Below, piece by piece: positions 1-8,148 of a DNA stretch of 16,035 nucleotides (the first letter of the stretch is position 1; each line of letters begins with the position of its first letter). The notes beneath the pieces were generated by a model. It was not told the DNA's origin and did no database searches. It saw only the letters and a list, made by a program, of their open reading frames with translations. A program made the position numbers and the translations under genes. Location: the NCBI GenBank assembly GCA_905233335.1, contig CAJOED010000052.1, positions 1-16,035 on the forward strand, in the 5' to 3' direction. The stretch is from an uncultured Synergistales bacterium. Its GTDB lineage: Bacteria > Synergistota > Synergistia > Synergistales > Aminobacteriaceae.

Positions 1-52
1 TTGAAGTATGATTGAACTCAATACGCCGATTTACAGAAAGGGGATTTTGTTA

Positions 53-616
53 GTGAGAAAGTATTTATCTGTCATGCTCATAGTGTTATTGATGTCGGGT
101 GAAAGTTCTGCTCTGCTCCCTGCAACGTACAAGGATTACAAAGCACGTTATCAGTCGGAAGCACGAACGCCGGAAGGAGCAGTCAAGATGTATTTCGACG
201 CTGTATTTGCGTTCATCAACGAACAGACACGGGACGAGGCCGCAAAAATGCTTCGTTACTCTATGCACTCCGAAACGCCCATAGAACGTTCTGCATATTA
301 CTCTACGTTTGTCGAGCGCATGAAGAGTTCTCACTACTCGCACATATTCAGGAGCTTTGCTGTCGGTACGTCGCCGGAAAACAATTACGCAATGTCCCCT
401 GATGACTACGAGCTTGCGTTCACGGGAGAACGACGGCAGGACAGCGGGTACGTTACGGTGTTCCTGAAGAGTTCGGGAGCTGACAGCGTGAGGGGTGTAT
501 GGGTGAAGCAGTACGACGACGGGTTATGGTACGTCATCAACAACGCCTCGACGTATGTAGAAGTCCGGCAGCCGAAAAGACAAAATGCACACGACGCGGA
601 TTACGACCTGCGGTAA
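53..616 (+). CDS. small secreted protein of unknown function
   Basis: I do not recognise a family. The product is about 187 residues and begins with a clear signal peptide: a short basic start (RKY), a hydrophobic core (LSVMLIVLLM), and a likely signal peptidase I site near SSA at residues 18-20. It is therefore probably exported to the periplasm or beyond. The mature part has an N-terminal helical-looking segment (VKMYFDAVFAFINEQ) followed by a beta-rich half with Tyr/Val-rich strands ending near residue 175, like a small stress- or SnoaL-like fold; that resemblance is only an impression. I chose the GTG at 53 because AAAGGGG lies about 9 nt upstream and the signal peptide then starts properly; an ATG at 8 in the same frame would add 15 residues in front of it. 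The next gene is convergent, with a hairpin between them. Confidence 0.75.
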   Translation: MRKYLSVMLIVLLMSGESSALLPATYKDYKARYQSEARTPEGAVKMYFDAVFAFINEQTRDEAAKMLRYSMHSETPIERSAYYSTFVERMKSSHYSHIFRSFAVGTSPENNYAMSPDDYELAFTGERRQDSGYVTVFLKSSGADSVRGVWVKQYDDGLWYVINNASTYVEVRQPKRQNAHDADYDLR

Positions 617-645
617 AAAAATACCTCCCTCACGAACGGGGGAGG
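615..645 (-). terminator. rho-independent terminator for the mannitol dehydrogenase-family gene
   Basis: CCTCCC at 624-629 pairs with GGGAGG at 640-645 around a 10-nt loop. On the minus strand the stem is followed by a run of seven T (plus-strand A run 615-621), the classic intrinsic terminator pattern. It lies 16 nt past the stop of the minus-strand gene. The plus-strand side has only a weak T tract, so termination of the left gene here is less certain. Confidence 0.75.
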
Positions 646-660
646 CTCTTCATTCACTTA

Positions 661-2246
661 CTACGCGAGATACTTCTTCAGGACAGCCCGCACCGCACCT
701 TTTCCCGCGCATAACTCTTTGTAGTACCCTTCAACTTTTTCCGCGAGTCCGGCCTCGTAGAGATCCACGCCGAAAATATTTTTGTTGCTCAAAATATTCT
801 TCAGGCCGCCGGGAGCTTTGAGTTCGTTCTGCAGAGTCTCAAGCATGGGATCTGAACTCACCTGCATAGCTCTCCGTTGTCGTCCGTTCCTCCCAAGTAA
901 CGCAGCCATCCCGCAAGCGCAAGAGGTATTGCCTTCAGTGTCGTAATGTCGAGCTTGTCATCAGCCGCATAACTCTTGAGGGTTTCGCCGAAACGCACAG
1001 GAATTTTCTGGCTTGTGTCCGTCGCAATTCTCTGGGGTGTGTCGGGCAAAAACGCATTCGGAAGCCTCTCACCCACAACCTCATCAATAAACTTTTTCGG
1101 GTCAAGTATTTTCGGGTCAGTTACGACTGGTAAGCCTTCCTTATAGCCGATGAGTTCCACTAACTTTTTGAGTTCCGGGTCGTTCATTTCGTCGGCGATT
1201 TTCTGGTATCCCAACATACACCCGTAAACAGCCAGCGCAGTGTGAAGCGGATTAAGGCACGTCGTAACCTTCATGCGTTCGGTTTTGTTGACGGTGTCGC
1301 GGTCGGTCATGTAGACTCCTGATTTTTCGAGCGGCGGACGGCCATTCGGGAAGTTGTCCTCAATGACGAGATACTGCGGGGCTTCAGCGTTCACGAACGG
1401 AGCTATGTATGTGTTTCGGCTGGTGATTACGGGACTCATGTCCTCGATGCCGAGCTTCTTGAGTTCAGCCTCGACGATTTCTGCCGGGCGCGGAGTGATT
1501 TTGTCGATCATGCTCCACGGGAAAGATACGCACTTCTCATCACTAATCCACGCATAAAAATCTTTGTCGACGAATCCACGGTCAACCCATGCCCGCGCAA
1601 CTTCAAGCACGGAAGCCCGTAACTTTTCGCCGTTATGGGAGCAGTTGTCCATGCTCACGACAGCTATAGGCTGTGCACCTGCCCTGAAACGTTCGAGAAG
1701 CAGTGAGGCCGTAACACTCATAGCATGTTTGGGAGCGTCGGGGCCGGAGTTCATATCGCTCACGACAACGGGCAGTAGTTCTCCCTTCACGTCCCTCAAC
1801 GCATAACCTTTCTCGGTGATAGTGTAGCTTACCATCTGCAGAGAAGGTTTCACGAATACGGCTTTGAGTTTCGCCCACTCGCCAGCGTCGGAACTGTCCG
1901 CACGAATGCCCTCCGCTATCGAGGCAATAATATTCTTGTCGAGTTCGCCGGAAGCACGGAGCGTTACCATGAGCGTCAAGTTGTCGAACGGGTCATATAT
2001 CTTCCTGATGATGTCGTAGTCGAATGTTTCTGCCGCAATTATGCCGGTGTCAGTCAGTCCCTCGTCGAGCAGATCCTGCTGTAACGCCGCAATGAATCCC
2101 CTGAAGATATTTCCTGCTCCAAAATGAATCCACGCGGGATTTTTTGCTGTGAGTTCTCGCATTTTGTTCACGTCGTTTTTCGGAAGACGAATTCCGGCTT
2201 TTTCCCACGACGCTTTGTCCTGTAGTCCCTGTAAGTTAAGGCGCAT
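661..2246 (-). pseudogene. mannitol dehydrogenase-family oxidoreductase, frameshifted (fructuronate reductase / mannitol dehydrogenase type)
   Basis: This is an NAD(P)-dependent polyol/uronate dehydrogenase of the long-chain mannitol dehydrogenase family, which interconverts for example fructuronate and mannonate, or fructose and mannitol, in the cytoplasm. Visible features are an N-terminal Gly-rich nucleotide-binding segment (HFGAGNIFRG, residues 41-50), the motif SFPWSMIDKITPRP (241-254), and the catalytic-helix region with K326, N332 and H335 (KVTTCLNPLH). The main frame (2246 to 858) stops after 462 residues, just past WLRYLGGTDDNGE. The expected continuation (SSDPMLETLQNEL and on) resumes in the -1 frame and runs to a stop at 661. 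One lost base near 868-875 explains this; restored, the protein would be 528 residues, normal for the family. The ATG at 2246 follows AGGGAGGT about 12 nt upstream. A longer reading frame extends upstream to 2375 but has no family similarity there. Exact substrate cannot be assigned. The frameshift could be real or a sequencing error. Confidence 0.85.
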
Positions 2247-2312
2247 GATAATTAATTGACCTCCCTTGAAAAAATAATGAAAGTGTAAAATATATTCTAT
2301 CAATAAAGACAC

Positions 2313-2415
2313 AAGAGGGCTATAAAATTTTGAACGTAGCAAGTCAGCTGTGAAGTGTTGCGTCCGTGTACCCAAAGCCGGAACGTGTTATTCCTGTTTT
2401 GTTGACGGGGTCATG
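2313..2415 (+). repeat. decayed partial copy of the 5' end of the downstream CitG-like gene
   Basis: This stretch resembles positions 2426-2596 with internal deletions. ATAAAATTTTGAACG at 2322-2336 is identical to 2434-2448; AGCTGTGAAG at 2346-2355 matches 2477-2486; the next 34 nt match the region encoding ASVYPKPGLVTP at roughly three quarters identity; TGTTTTGTTGACGG at 2395-2408 is identical to 2573-2586. Read in pieces, it still spells SAVK, VPKAG and CFVDG, as in the intact gene. Stops and non-triplet gaps mean it cannot be translated as one piece. It looks like the remnant of a tandem duplication of the gene or its start region, including its ribosome binding site and TTG start. Confidence 0.8.
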
Positions 2416-2441
2416 TGAAAACGAAAGAAGGACATAAAATT

Positions 2442-3338
2442 TTGAACGAGATATTTATCTTCAATGTCGCAAAGTTAGCTGTGAAGTCAATGATTAACGC
2501 CGCCTCCGTTTACCCGAAACCAGGACTTGTTACCCCGCTCGATAATGACGCTCTCGACGGCACTGATTACCCGTGTTTTGTTGACGGAGCTATGTCGCTG
2601 TTTCAGTCGTTCGTGAACTGTGCGTCGGCAGGAATAGAGACCGAAAACCTCAAACCCGACGACGCTTTCACGATACTTCAGGGAGGCGCAAAGGTCGGAG
2701 CTGATGACGTGCTGCGTGCGACAAGAGGCAGGCTCTCAATGAGGGGTTATGTGCTGTGCATGGGCTTGCTGTGTTCTGCTGCGGGACGGCTCACGGCACA
2801 GAAGCGAATACTCACTCCCGGTGCGCTGACTCTGACGGCTTCTTCATTCGTGCAGGGGATTATTGAGCGCGAACTTTGGCCGGTTGAGGACGCTGGCGGA
2901 GGACGGAATCTCACGGCGGGAGTCAGGGCGTATCTGTCTTACGGGCTTGAAGGCTGCAGAGGAGAAGCAGAGCACGGATACACGCAGACATTGCGGGCTG
3001 TTGAGGTCATGAGGAGACTTGACGCAACACAGGGACAGCTGAACTTCCGCGAGAAACTCACTCACACGCTCATAGAGATTATGACGGCGAATGATGACAC
3101 ATGCATAGCGGCACATGCTGGTATTTCGGGGCTGCTGAAAGTTCAGGACGAGGCCAAGTCAGCACTCAATGCGGGCGGAATGACTACGAGTGCGGGAATT
3201 GATGCGGTGTTCGAGATGGACAAAGAGTTACGCACACGGGGAATTTCTCCACGAGGGAGCGCGGTAATTCTTGCGTGTGCGATGTTCATTCCGGAACTTG
3301 GCCGGCTGCGGCTGACACGTTCGGGCTATGATGAGTGA
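2442..3338 (+). CDS. CitG-like triphosphoribosyl-dephospho-CoA synthase family protein
   Basis: The CitG/MdcB family makes 2'-(5''-triphosphoribosyl)-3'-dephospho-CoA from ATP and dephospho-CoA, the precursor of the citrate lyase or malonate decarboxylase prosthetic group. The family signature is at residues 21-30 (ASVYPKPGLV), followed by the Asp-rich segment to CFVDGAM (45-51), and near the C-terminus a T..AHAG..GL block and an AGGM motif. The length, 298 residues, is normal. I place the start at the TTG at 2442, with AGAAGGA 9 nt upstream; the same arrangement is kept in the decayed copy upstream. A GTG at 2415 would add nine residues but has a poor ribosome binding site. No citrate lyase, malonate decarboxylase or acyl-carrier gene is nearby, so the partner is unknown and the family may here do something different. 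Confidence 0.8.
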   Translation: MNEIFIFNVAKLAVKSMINAASVYPKPGLVTPLDNDALDGTDYPCFVDGAMSLFQSFVNCASAGIETENLKPDDAFTILQGGAKVGADDVLRATRGRLSMRGYVLCMGLLCSAAGRLTAQKRILTPGALTLTASSFVQGIIERELWPVEDAGGGRNLTAGVRAYLSYGLEGCRGEAEHGYTQTLRAVEVMRRLDATQGQLNFREKLTHTLIEIMTANDDTCIAAHAGISGLLKVQDEAKSALNAGGMTTSAGIDAVFEMDKELRTRGISPRGSAVILACAMFIPELGRLRLTRSGYDE

Positions 3339-3345
3339 GCCATAC

Positions 3346-3377
3346 AAAAAACCCTCCCGCAGAACTTCACGAGAGGG
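3346..3377 (-). terminator. rho-independent terminator for the TctC-type gene
   Basis: CCCTC at 3352-3356 pairs with GAGGG at 3373-3377, with a possible extension by CG/CG further in. On the minus strand the stem is followed by six T (plus-strand A run 3346-3351). It lies between two convergent genes; the T run serves only the minus-strand gene. Confidence 0.65.
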
Positions 3378-3396
3378 CACAGAATATCTTACTTCA

Positions 3397-4335
3397 TTAC
3401 TCCCAGAGTTTTGCTATTTCGTTCGTGCAGAATTCATACTGTTCACTGATGAGGTTAGCAGTGTCCGATGAGTTCATGAACATCGTAGTAATTCCGGCTC
3501 TCTCCGCCGCCGCAAGATAATCATCATCATTCATTGCCTCAAAGAATGCCGCCTGATAGAAATCTATAATCTCTTTCGGTGTCCCTTTGGGAGCCGCAAT
3601 AGCTCTCGCGCTTCCGTACCACTTGTTGTAGTAGCCGAGTTCGCCGAGCGTCGGTACATTCGGATACTTCTCCATTCTCGTAGCGTCGAACACCGCAAGC
3701 ATTCTCACATCGTCCTTCATTGAGGCAATGTCAGCTTCCTTAGCGACGGAAAAATCAGCCTCACCAAGCCGCAACGCCCTCAATTGATCCGCTGTGCCGC
3801 CGTAGTGTTTCGCCTCGTAAGTGAAACCGGCCGTGTCCGCAAGCAGTTCTGCTCCGATGTGATTCGATGCTTTCTCTCCGTTCGTTGCCGCTTTGAGGAC
3901 TCCGGGATATTCTTTGCCGTACTTCACGAGATCTTCAAGCGTCTTGAACTGGCTGTTCTGTGCTACCAGGACAATTGATACCTCGTTCACGTGGTTGCAG
4001 ACGGGAGCAAAATCATCAACCTTATAGCCCGCTGTACCCTCTACGATGTTTGCGCAAAGTGTCGGGAGATTCACAAAACCTAAAGTGTAGCCGTCGGGTT
4101 TGGCCTTTGCGAGTTCTTCCCAGCCCTTTGAGCCGGAACCGCCCTCGATGTTCTTGATGATGAGCTTCTGTCCCAAAGACTTGGCCGCATACTCAGCAAG
4201 CATACGCGCAGTGTTGTCTGTTCCGCTTCCTGCCTTGTAAGCAACGATGACGGTAATATCTTTTTCAGGTGCCCACGCAAAGACAGACGAAGCCATTAAC
4301 GCAACAACGAGCAACGCAAAAAGAAACTTCTTCAT
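3397..4335 (-). CDS. TctC/Bug-family tripartite tricarboxylate transporter substrate-binding protein
   Basis: This is a periplasmic solute-binding protein of the TctC (Bug) family, which captures di- or tricarboxylates or related anions and hands them to TctA/TctB membrane partners. The 312-residue length is typical. Residues 1-20 form a signal peptide (KKFLFALLVVALMASS) with a likely cut after VFA. The family opening follows: PEKDITVIVAYKAGSGTD at 23-40 and ARMLAEY, then GGSGSKGWEELAKAKPDGYTLGF, which corresponds to the usual GGxGxxG and PDGYTL motifs. GAGGTG sits 7 nt before the ATG. There are no TctA or TctB genes next to it, so it is an orphan here. The ligand cannot be told from sequence. 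It is transcribed divergently from the PARG-like gene. Confidence 0.9.
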   Translation of the reverse strand: MKKFLFALLVVALMASSVFAWAPEKDITVIVAYKAGSGTDNTARMLAEYAAKSLGQKLIIKNIEGGSGSKGWEELAKAKPDGYTLGFVNLPTLCANIVEGTAGYKVDDFAPVCNHVNEVSIVLVAQNSQFKTLEDLVKYGKEYPGVLKAATNGEKASNHIGAELLADTAGFTYEAKHYGGTADQLRALRLGEADFSVAKEADIASMKDDVRMLAVFDATRMEKYPNVPTLGELGYYNKWYGSARAIAAPKGTPKEIIDFYQAAFFEAMNDDDYLAAAERAGITTMFMNSSDTANLISEQYEFCTNEIAKLWE

Positions 4336-4426
4336 GAAAAATCACCTCGTGTAAAATTTATTTGAAGATTATATCAATATATTTTGTTATAGTATTCGTT
4401 ATTATTATCAGGGAGTGAATGAAATC
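4336..4426. promoter_or_regulatory. AT-rich divergent promoter region
   Basis: The DNA between the divergent TctC-type and PARG-like genes is strongly AT-rich. On the minus strand it holds a perfect TATAAT (plus positions 4368-4373), without a convincing -35 box. On the plus strand TTGAAG (4362-4367) has a poor -10 match at 4385-4390 and TATAGT lies at 4388-4393. Exact promoter elements are uncertain. Confidence 0.35.
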
Positions 4427-5239
4427 ATGCCGGAGAAACATGAACTTGTGAGAGTTTTCCATGACACTTTGCGTTATTGTGAAAAGAATGAAGCATTAAT
4501 AGACGCAATAAAAATCAGCGTAATGAACACGAAAGTATTTCCCGAAAATTTTTCGGAGGAGACCGGCGCACACAAAGCAGGACTTATTCAGGTCATGAAG
4601 GGGCGTACATTGCAGACAGCGTTATTACTCGGCAGGAAATTTCCCGATAAGAAAATAGCGGTGCTGAACTTTGCGGCCTCACAGCACCCCGGCGGAGGAG
4701 TTGAGCACGGAAGCAGGGCGCAGGAAGAGAGTCTATGCAGGAGTTCGACGCTGTATTACTCCCTCAAGAGCAGGGAAGCAGGCGAAAAGTTCTACGGCTG
4801 GCACAAAGCTAACTGCGGCTACAAAGCAAGCGACACATGCATATACTCACCGAACGTCATAATATGCCGTGATGATTCCGACGGACTGCCCGCAAGATTA
4901 CAGCCTGAAGAGTTCATGACGGTAGATGTAGTTACGTGTGCGGCACCTCATATTTTCCCGAACGTGAGAATTACCCCCGAAGAGTTATTTGCTCTCCACG
5001 TGAAGCGCGCGAAAAATATTCTGCGTGTTGCGGCGTATAACGATGTCGATATTTTCGTTGGAGGGGCGTTCGGGTGCGGGGCGTTCAAGAATGACCCGTA
5101 TGTTGTCGCTCGTGCGTGGCATGAAGCTCTGAAGGAGTACGGCGTGAAGTTTGAGCTTGTTGTGTTCGCGATATATGCGCGCAATGATGAGGAGAGTAAC
5201 TTGCGGGCATTCAGCAGTGAGTTCACAGACAAGATATAA
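4427..5239 (+). CDS. bacterial-type poly(ADP-ribose) glycohydrolase (TIGR02452 family)
   Basis: This is a macrodomain-fold protein of the TIGR02452 family, the bacterial-type PARG group, which cleaves ribose-ribose bonds in poly(ADP-ribose) or removes related ADP-ribose marks in the cytoplasm. The family's diagnostic signature GGG-x7-QEE is intact at residues 89-101 (GGGVEHGSRAQEE), with the catalytic glutamates at 100-101, preceded by LNFAASQHP and followed by SLCRSSTLYYSL. The C-terminal half keeps VVTCAAPHI and the diphosphate-loop-like VGGAFGCGAFKNDP, followed by VARAW. The length is 270 residues, normal. The ATG at 4427 has AGGGAG 11 nt upstream; a GTG at 4415 overlaps that site and is less likely. 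It lies 36 nt upstream of thrC in the same direction, so the two may be co-transcribed. No ADP-ribosyltransferase partner is visible. Confidence 0.9.
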   Translation: MPEKHELVRVFHDTLRYCEKNEALIDAIKISVMNTKVFPENFSEETGAHKAGLIQVMKGRTLQTALLLGRKFPDKKIAVLNFAASQHPGGGVEHGSRAQEESLCRSSTLYYSLKSREAGEKFYGWHKANCGYKASDTCIYSPNVIICRDDSDGLPARLQPEEFMTVDVVTCAAPHIFPNVRITPEELFALHVKRAKNILRVAAYNDVDIFVGGAFGCGAFKNDPYVVARAWHEALKEYGVKFELVVFAIYARNDEESNLRAFSSEFTDKI

Positions 5240-5275
5240 TTTGCAGGAAAAAAATTACAGGAGGCATAAACAATA

Positions 5276-6319
5276 ATGGGAGTACTGAAACACTACAGGG
5301 AACTTTTACCCATAACAGAAGCGACACCCGACGTAAATCTTGAGGAAGGCTCGACACCGTTAATCTATTTACCCCGCGTGAGTGAGAGACTCGGCGTGAA
5401 GCTCTACGGAAAATTCGAGGGCTGCAATCCATCAGGCTCATTCAAGGACAGGGGCATGGTGTTAGCGGTGGCAAAGGCACTTGAGGACGGCAAACGTGCG
5501 GTAATATGTGCGTCGACGGGCAACACTTCAGCGAGTGCGGCGGCATATGCGGCGAGTCAGGGCATTCCGTGTTTCGTATTACTGCCGGCGGGGAAGGTGG
5601 CACTTGGGAAACTTGCGCAGGCTCTCATGTACGGTGCAAAAGTTATTGCGGTGAAGGGGAATTTCGACCGTGCGTTAGAGCTTGCTCGTGAGGGTGCAGA
5701 GAAGACCGGCTGTGCTATGGTGAACAGCGTCAACCCGTACAGGCTCATCGGCCAAAGATCCGGGGCGTGGGAAATTTGCGACGTTCTCGGCCAAGCTCCT
5801 GACTGGCACGCAATACCCGTCGGCAATGCAGGAAACATCAGCGCATACTGGGCGGGCTACAACGAGTACAGGAAGCTCGGAAAAATTTCGGCTCTTCCCA
5901 AGATGATGGGCTTTCAGGCAGAAGGAGCAGCACCCCTCGTAACGAATAAGCCTTGTCCAAACCCCGAAACAATAGCGACGGCAATAAGAATTGGGAATCC
6001 CGTAAGTGCACATCTTGCGCGTGCGGCAGTGAGTGAGTCGGGCGGGGAGTTCAACAGCGTAACGGACGAACAGATACTCGAAGCACAGAGAATACTTGCG
6101 GCGGAAGGCGGAGTGTTTGCGGAACCGGCATCGTGTGCACCTCTTGCGGGACTGCTGAAGCTGAAACGTGCAGGAAGGCTCCCCGAAAACATCACCGTAA
6201 CCATGATACTCACCGGGAACGGCCTGAAAGATCCTGATACAGCAATGAGCCAGGTTGGTCGTCCCATAGAGATCAATGATACGCTCGAAGACTTGATGCG
6301 GGTGCTTGAAGGCAAATGA
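5276..6319 (+). CDS. thrC: threonine synthase
   Basis: A pyridoxal-phosphate enzyme that converts O-phosphohomoserine and water to threonine and phosphate. The 347-residue length matches the short (plant-unlike) threonine synthases of many bacteria and archaea. The PLP lysine is K57 in the motif NPSGSFKDRGM (51-61). Other family marks are the substrate-loop CASTGNTSASAAAYAA, a phosphate-binding GNAGN, and the late segment ILTGNGLKDPD. AGGAGG lies 11 nt before the ATG. Its last codons overlap the start of thrB by 4 nt (ATGA), so the pair is translationally coupled. Homoserine dehydrogenase and aspartokinase are not in this window. Confidence 0.96.
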   Translation: MGVLKHYRELLPITEATPDVNLEEGSTPLIYLPRVSERLGVKLYGKFEGCNPSGSFKDRGMVLAVAKALEDGKRAVICASTGNTSASAAAYAASQGIPCFVLLPAGKVALGKLAQALMYGAKVIAVKGNFDRALELAREGAEKTGCAMVNSVNPYRLIGQRSGAWEICDVLGQAPDWHAIPVGNAGNISAYWAGYNEYRKLGKISALPKMMGFQAEGAAPLVTNKPCPNPETIATAIRIGNPVSAHLARAAVSESGGEFNSVTDEQILEAQRILAAEGGVFAEPASCAPLAGLLKLKRAGRLPENITVTMILTGNGLKDPDTAMSQVGRPIEINDTLEDLMRVLEGK

Positions 6320-7236
6320 TACGGCTGAAAGTTCCTGCAACGACGGCGAATTTAGGGTCGGGCTTTGACACTTTGGGAATGGCTCTCACTCTGTACAATA
6401 TTTTCACGGTGAAGGAGATTTTGCCGGAAGGTGAATATACTTGCGAGGTTATCGGTGAGGGTGTCGATGAGCTGAAAGACGCGCGGAAAAATCTTCTCGT
6501 CATAAGCTACCTCAAAGCGTGCGAAATATGGAACGTTCCCCCGAAAGGCTTTGCGTTCGAGAGCTGTAATGCCGTCCCCCTCAATCGCGGGCTTGGGAGT
6601 TCGTCCACTGCTGTAGTTGCCGGCGTAATGCTAGCGAATATACTTTCCGGCTGGAAATTCCCGGAGGCTGAATTATTGCGCGTGATGACAAAGATAGAGG
6701 GACACCCCGATAACGTCGTGCCGTGCTGTATAGGGGGTATGACTGTCTCCTGCTGGGACGGTGAAAGCCTGCGCTACGTGAGACTGCCAGCGTTGCCCGA
6801 AAACCTGAATGTGATTGCGGCTGTTCCTGATTTCCAGGTACACACTGAGGACGCGAGAAAGATTTTGCCGGAAAGTGTGCCGTTCCGTGATGCGGTGTTC
6901 AACGTCAGTCATGCGAGCATATTATGTGCGGCGTGGGCAATGGGACGATGGGACTTACTGCGCGTGGGAATGGAGGACAGACTTCACCAGTCTCACCGGG
7001 CAAAATTATTTCCTGGCACGACGGGCGAAAAATTTTTCAGCGAGATAGCGAATCACCCTGACTGTGTAGCAACGGCGATTTCAGGTTCGGGGCCGACGAT
7101 GATAGCGATAGTTCACGGTGCGGCAGGGAAATTATCGCAGGCAATGTGCAGAATTTTCACGGACGGAGGAGCAGGCTCACACTTTTTTGTGCTGAACTGT
7201 TCACCTCGCGGCGTGGGAGTAATGATAAAAGAATAG
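6316..7236 (+). CDS. thrB: homoserine kinase
   Basis: A cytoplasmic GHMP-family kinase that phosphorylates L-homoserine with ATP, feeding ThrC. The 306-residue length is typical. The family opening VPATTANLGSGFDTLGMAL (6-24) and the ATP-binding motif PLNRGLGSSSTAVVAG (88-103) are intact, as is the GHPDNVVPC segment. The C-terminal glycine-rich motif ATAISGSGPTMIA is also present. The ATG overlaps the thrC stop by 4 nt. A strong hairpin terminator follows directly, so thrC-thrB form the end of a transcription unit. Confidence 0.96.
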   Translation: MIRLKVPATTANLGSGFDTLGMALTLYNIFTVKEILPEGEYTCEVIGEGVDELKDARKNLLVISYLKACEIWNVPPKGFAFESCNAVPLNRGLGSSSTAVVAGVMLANILSGWKFPEAELLRVMTKIEGHPDNVVPCCIGGMTVSCWDGESLRYVRLPALPENLNVIAAVPDFQVHTEDARKILPESVPFRDAVFNVSHASILCAAWAMGRWDLLRVGMEDRLHQSHRAKLFPGTTGEKFFSEIANHPDCVATAISGSGPTMIAIVHGAAGKLSQAMCRIFTDGGAGSHFFVLNCSPRGVGVMIKE

Positions 7237-7242
7237 CAGAAT

Positions 7243-7268
7243 CCCCGGGGCTTTCCGGGGTTTATTTA
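7243..7268 (+). terminator. rho-independent terminator after thrB
   Basis: CCCCGG at 7243-7248 pairs with CCGGGG at 7255-7260 around a 6-nt loop, followed by TTTATTTA. It lies 6 nt past the thrB stop. The stem also lies just past the stop of the convergent minus-strand gene and may serve it, but there is no T run on that side. Confidence 0.8.
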
Positions 7269-7792
7269 TCCCACTTGTCGTACTTGTAGATGAGCTGTAT
7301 GAACTTCTCGCTGATTGAGTTACCCGGAAATCGTTTCGACGCTTCAGGGTTGTATGTGAGCGTTATCGTCGTGTACCTGTCGGGTGTCCATACGTTGCGC
7401 AGAATGAGTTTACCGTTCTTGCGAGTGCTGGCTGTCGGTGTCTCCTTTGCGGTGCCGTACGTAGCATTGAAGCCTCCGCGTAACGCCTCGTAAAATTTTC
7501 TGTCGCCCTCAACGTTGCCAACGCTCTGAAGATATACAGCTTTCGACTTCAGCAGTTTCTTTTTGTGAAACCCAAATATGAACGTCGCTTGATACCCCTC
7601 GAATTTTCCCTCCATAGTGAGGCTATCTTTGCGGGGAACAAGAACAGTTGCGCCGCTGTTCGTCATGCGTTTTTGTGTGCGCTCGAACGTGTGCCCGAAC
7701 GGAAGAGACATAAATGCTTCGGATGTCGTCTGTGCTCCGAATGCTTCACATGATACCAGCAAGAATAGTAATGACAGCAGAAATTTTCTCAT
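7262..7792 (-). CDS. small exported protein or lipoprotein of unknown function
   Basis: I do not recognise the family. The product is 176 residues with a strong N-terminal signal (RKFLLSLLFLLVSC). LVSC at 12-15 fits a lipobox, which would make this a lipoprotein anchored at C15; a signal peptidase I site after AFG at 17-19 is the alternative. The mature part is mixed alpha/beta, with the start SLPFGHTFERTQKRM resembling small periplasmic proteins that carry a 'GxxF..v...l' repeat unit, and a basic C-terminus (IYKYDKWDK). The ATG overlaps the stop of the HicB-like gene by one base (TAATG), so it is coupled to that gene, although the functions look unrelated. Confidence 0.7.
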   Translation of the reverse strand: MRKFLLSLLFLLVSCEAFGAQTTSEAFMSLPFGHTFERTQKRMTNSGATVLVPRKDSLTMEGKFEGYQATFIFGFHKKKLLKSKAVYLQSVGNVEGDRKFYEALRGGFNATYGTAKETPTASTRKNGKLILRNVWTPDRYTTITLTYNPEASKRFPGNSISEKFIQLIYKYDKWDK

Positions 7793-8103
7793 TATGCTAG
7801 TGCCTCAACAACTTCATTATTTTCCCATTCAGTTCTTGCAGGTTTCATGACAGCTACAACCATTTGTACAAATCCCCCTGACGGTTTCGCTATATCATTC
7901 AGACCTGAAGGACGTGGAATCTCATCATGCTGTATCTCCCGGAAATAAATGCAGTCTTCAAGTACTGCTTGAGCGTCAATAATTGCGTCTTCAAGAGTGT
8001 CCGCCGACGTGAATGCATTATCAATGTCGGGAAATGTTACCGTCCACATATCACCGTCAGGCTGAAATATTGCAGGGTACATGTAATAATTTGGGTATAC
8101 CAT
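7792..8103 (-). CDS. HicB-like antitoxin-family protein
   Basis: The 103-residue product carries the HicB_like fold at its N-terminus: YPAIFQPDGDMWTVTFPDIDNAFTSADTLEDAIIDAQAVLEDCI, which matches the family pattern of a dosage strand, FPD, a T-x-TLEDA turn and a helix. HicB proteins neutralise HicA mRNA-interferases and often repress their own operon. The remaining part has no recognisable DNA-binding domain of the ribbon-helix-helix or helix-turn-helix type. I chose the ATG at 8103, with GGAGGAG 8 nt upstream; 11 more codons are open upstream but lack similarity. A HicA gene would be expected just upstream, and only a short stump is found there. It could also be a stand-alone HicB-fold protein with another role. 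Confidence 0.75.
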   Translation of the reverse strand: MVYPNYYMYPAIFQPDGDMWTVTFPDIDNAFTSADTLEDAIIDAQAVLEDCIYFREIQHDEIPRPSGLNDIAKPSGGFVQMVVAVMKPARTEWENNEVVEALA

Positions 8104-8148
8104 AATAATTTCTCCTCCGTTAATCTTTGATGCCAAGACGCTTTTTAA

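Noticed and set aside
2247..2375. A 43-codon upstream extension of the mannitol dehydrogenase-family frame
   Set aside because: The extension has no family similarity and lies antisense to the relict duplicate; the ATG at 2246 with AGGGAGGT upstream fits better.
5675..6340. A long minus-strand open frame across thrC
   Set aside because: It is a shadow of the thrC reading frame: Cys- and Arg-rich, with no recognisable motif or ribosome binding site.
8104..8148. A 10-codon frame (MIKKRLGIKD) between the HicA-like stump and the HicB-like gene
   Set aside because: Too short to support, and it has no clear ribosome binding site; it could be a shifted remnant of the toxin but does not match HicA.
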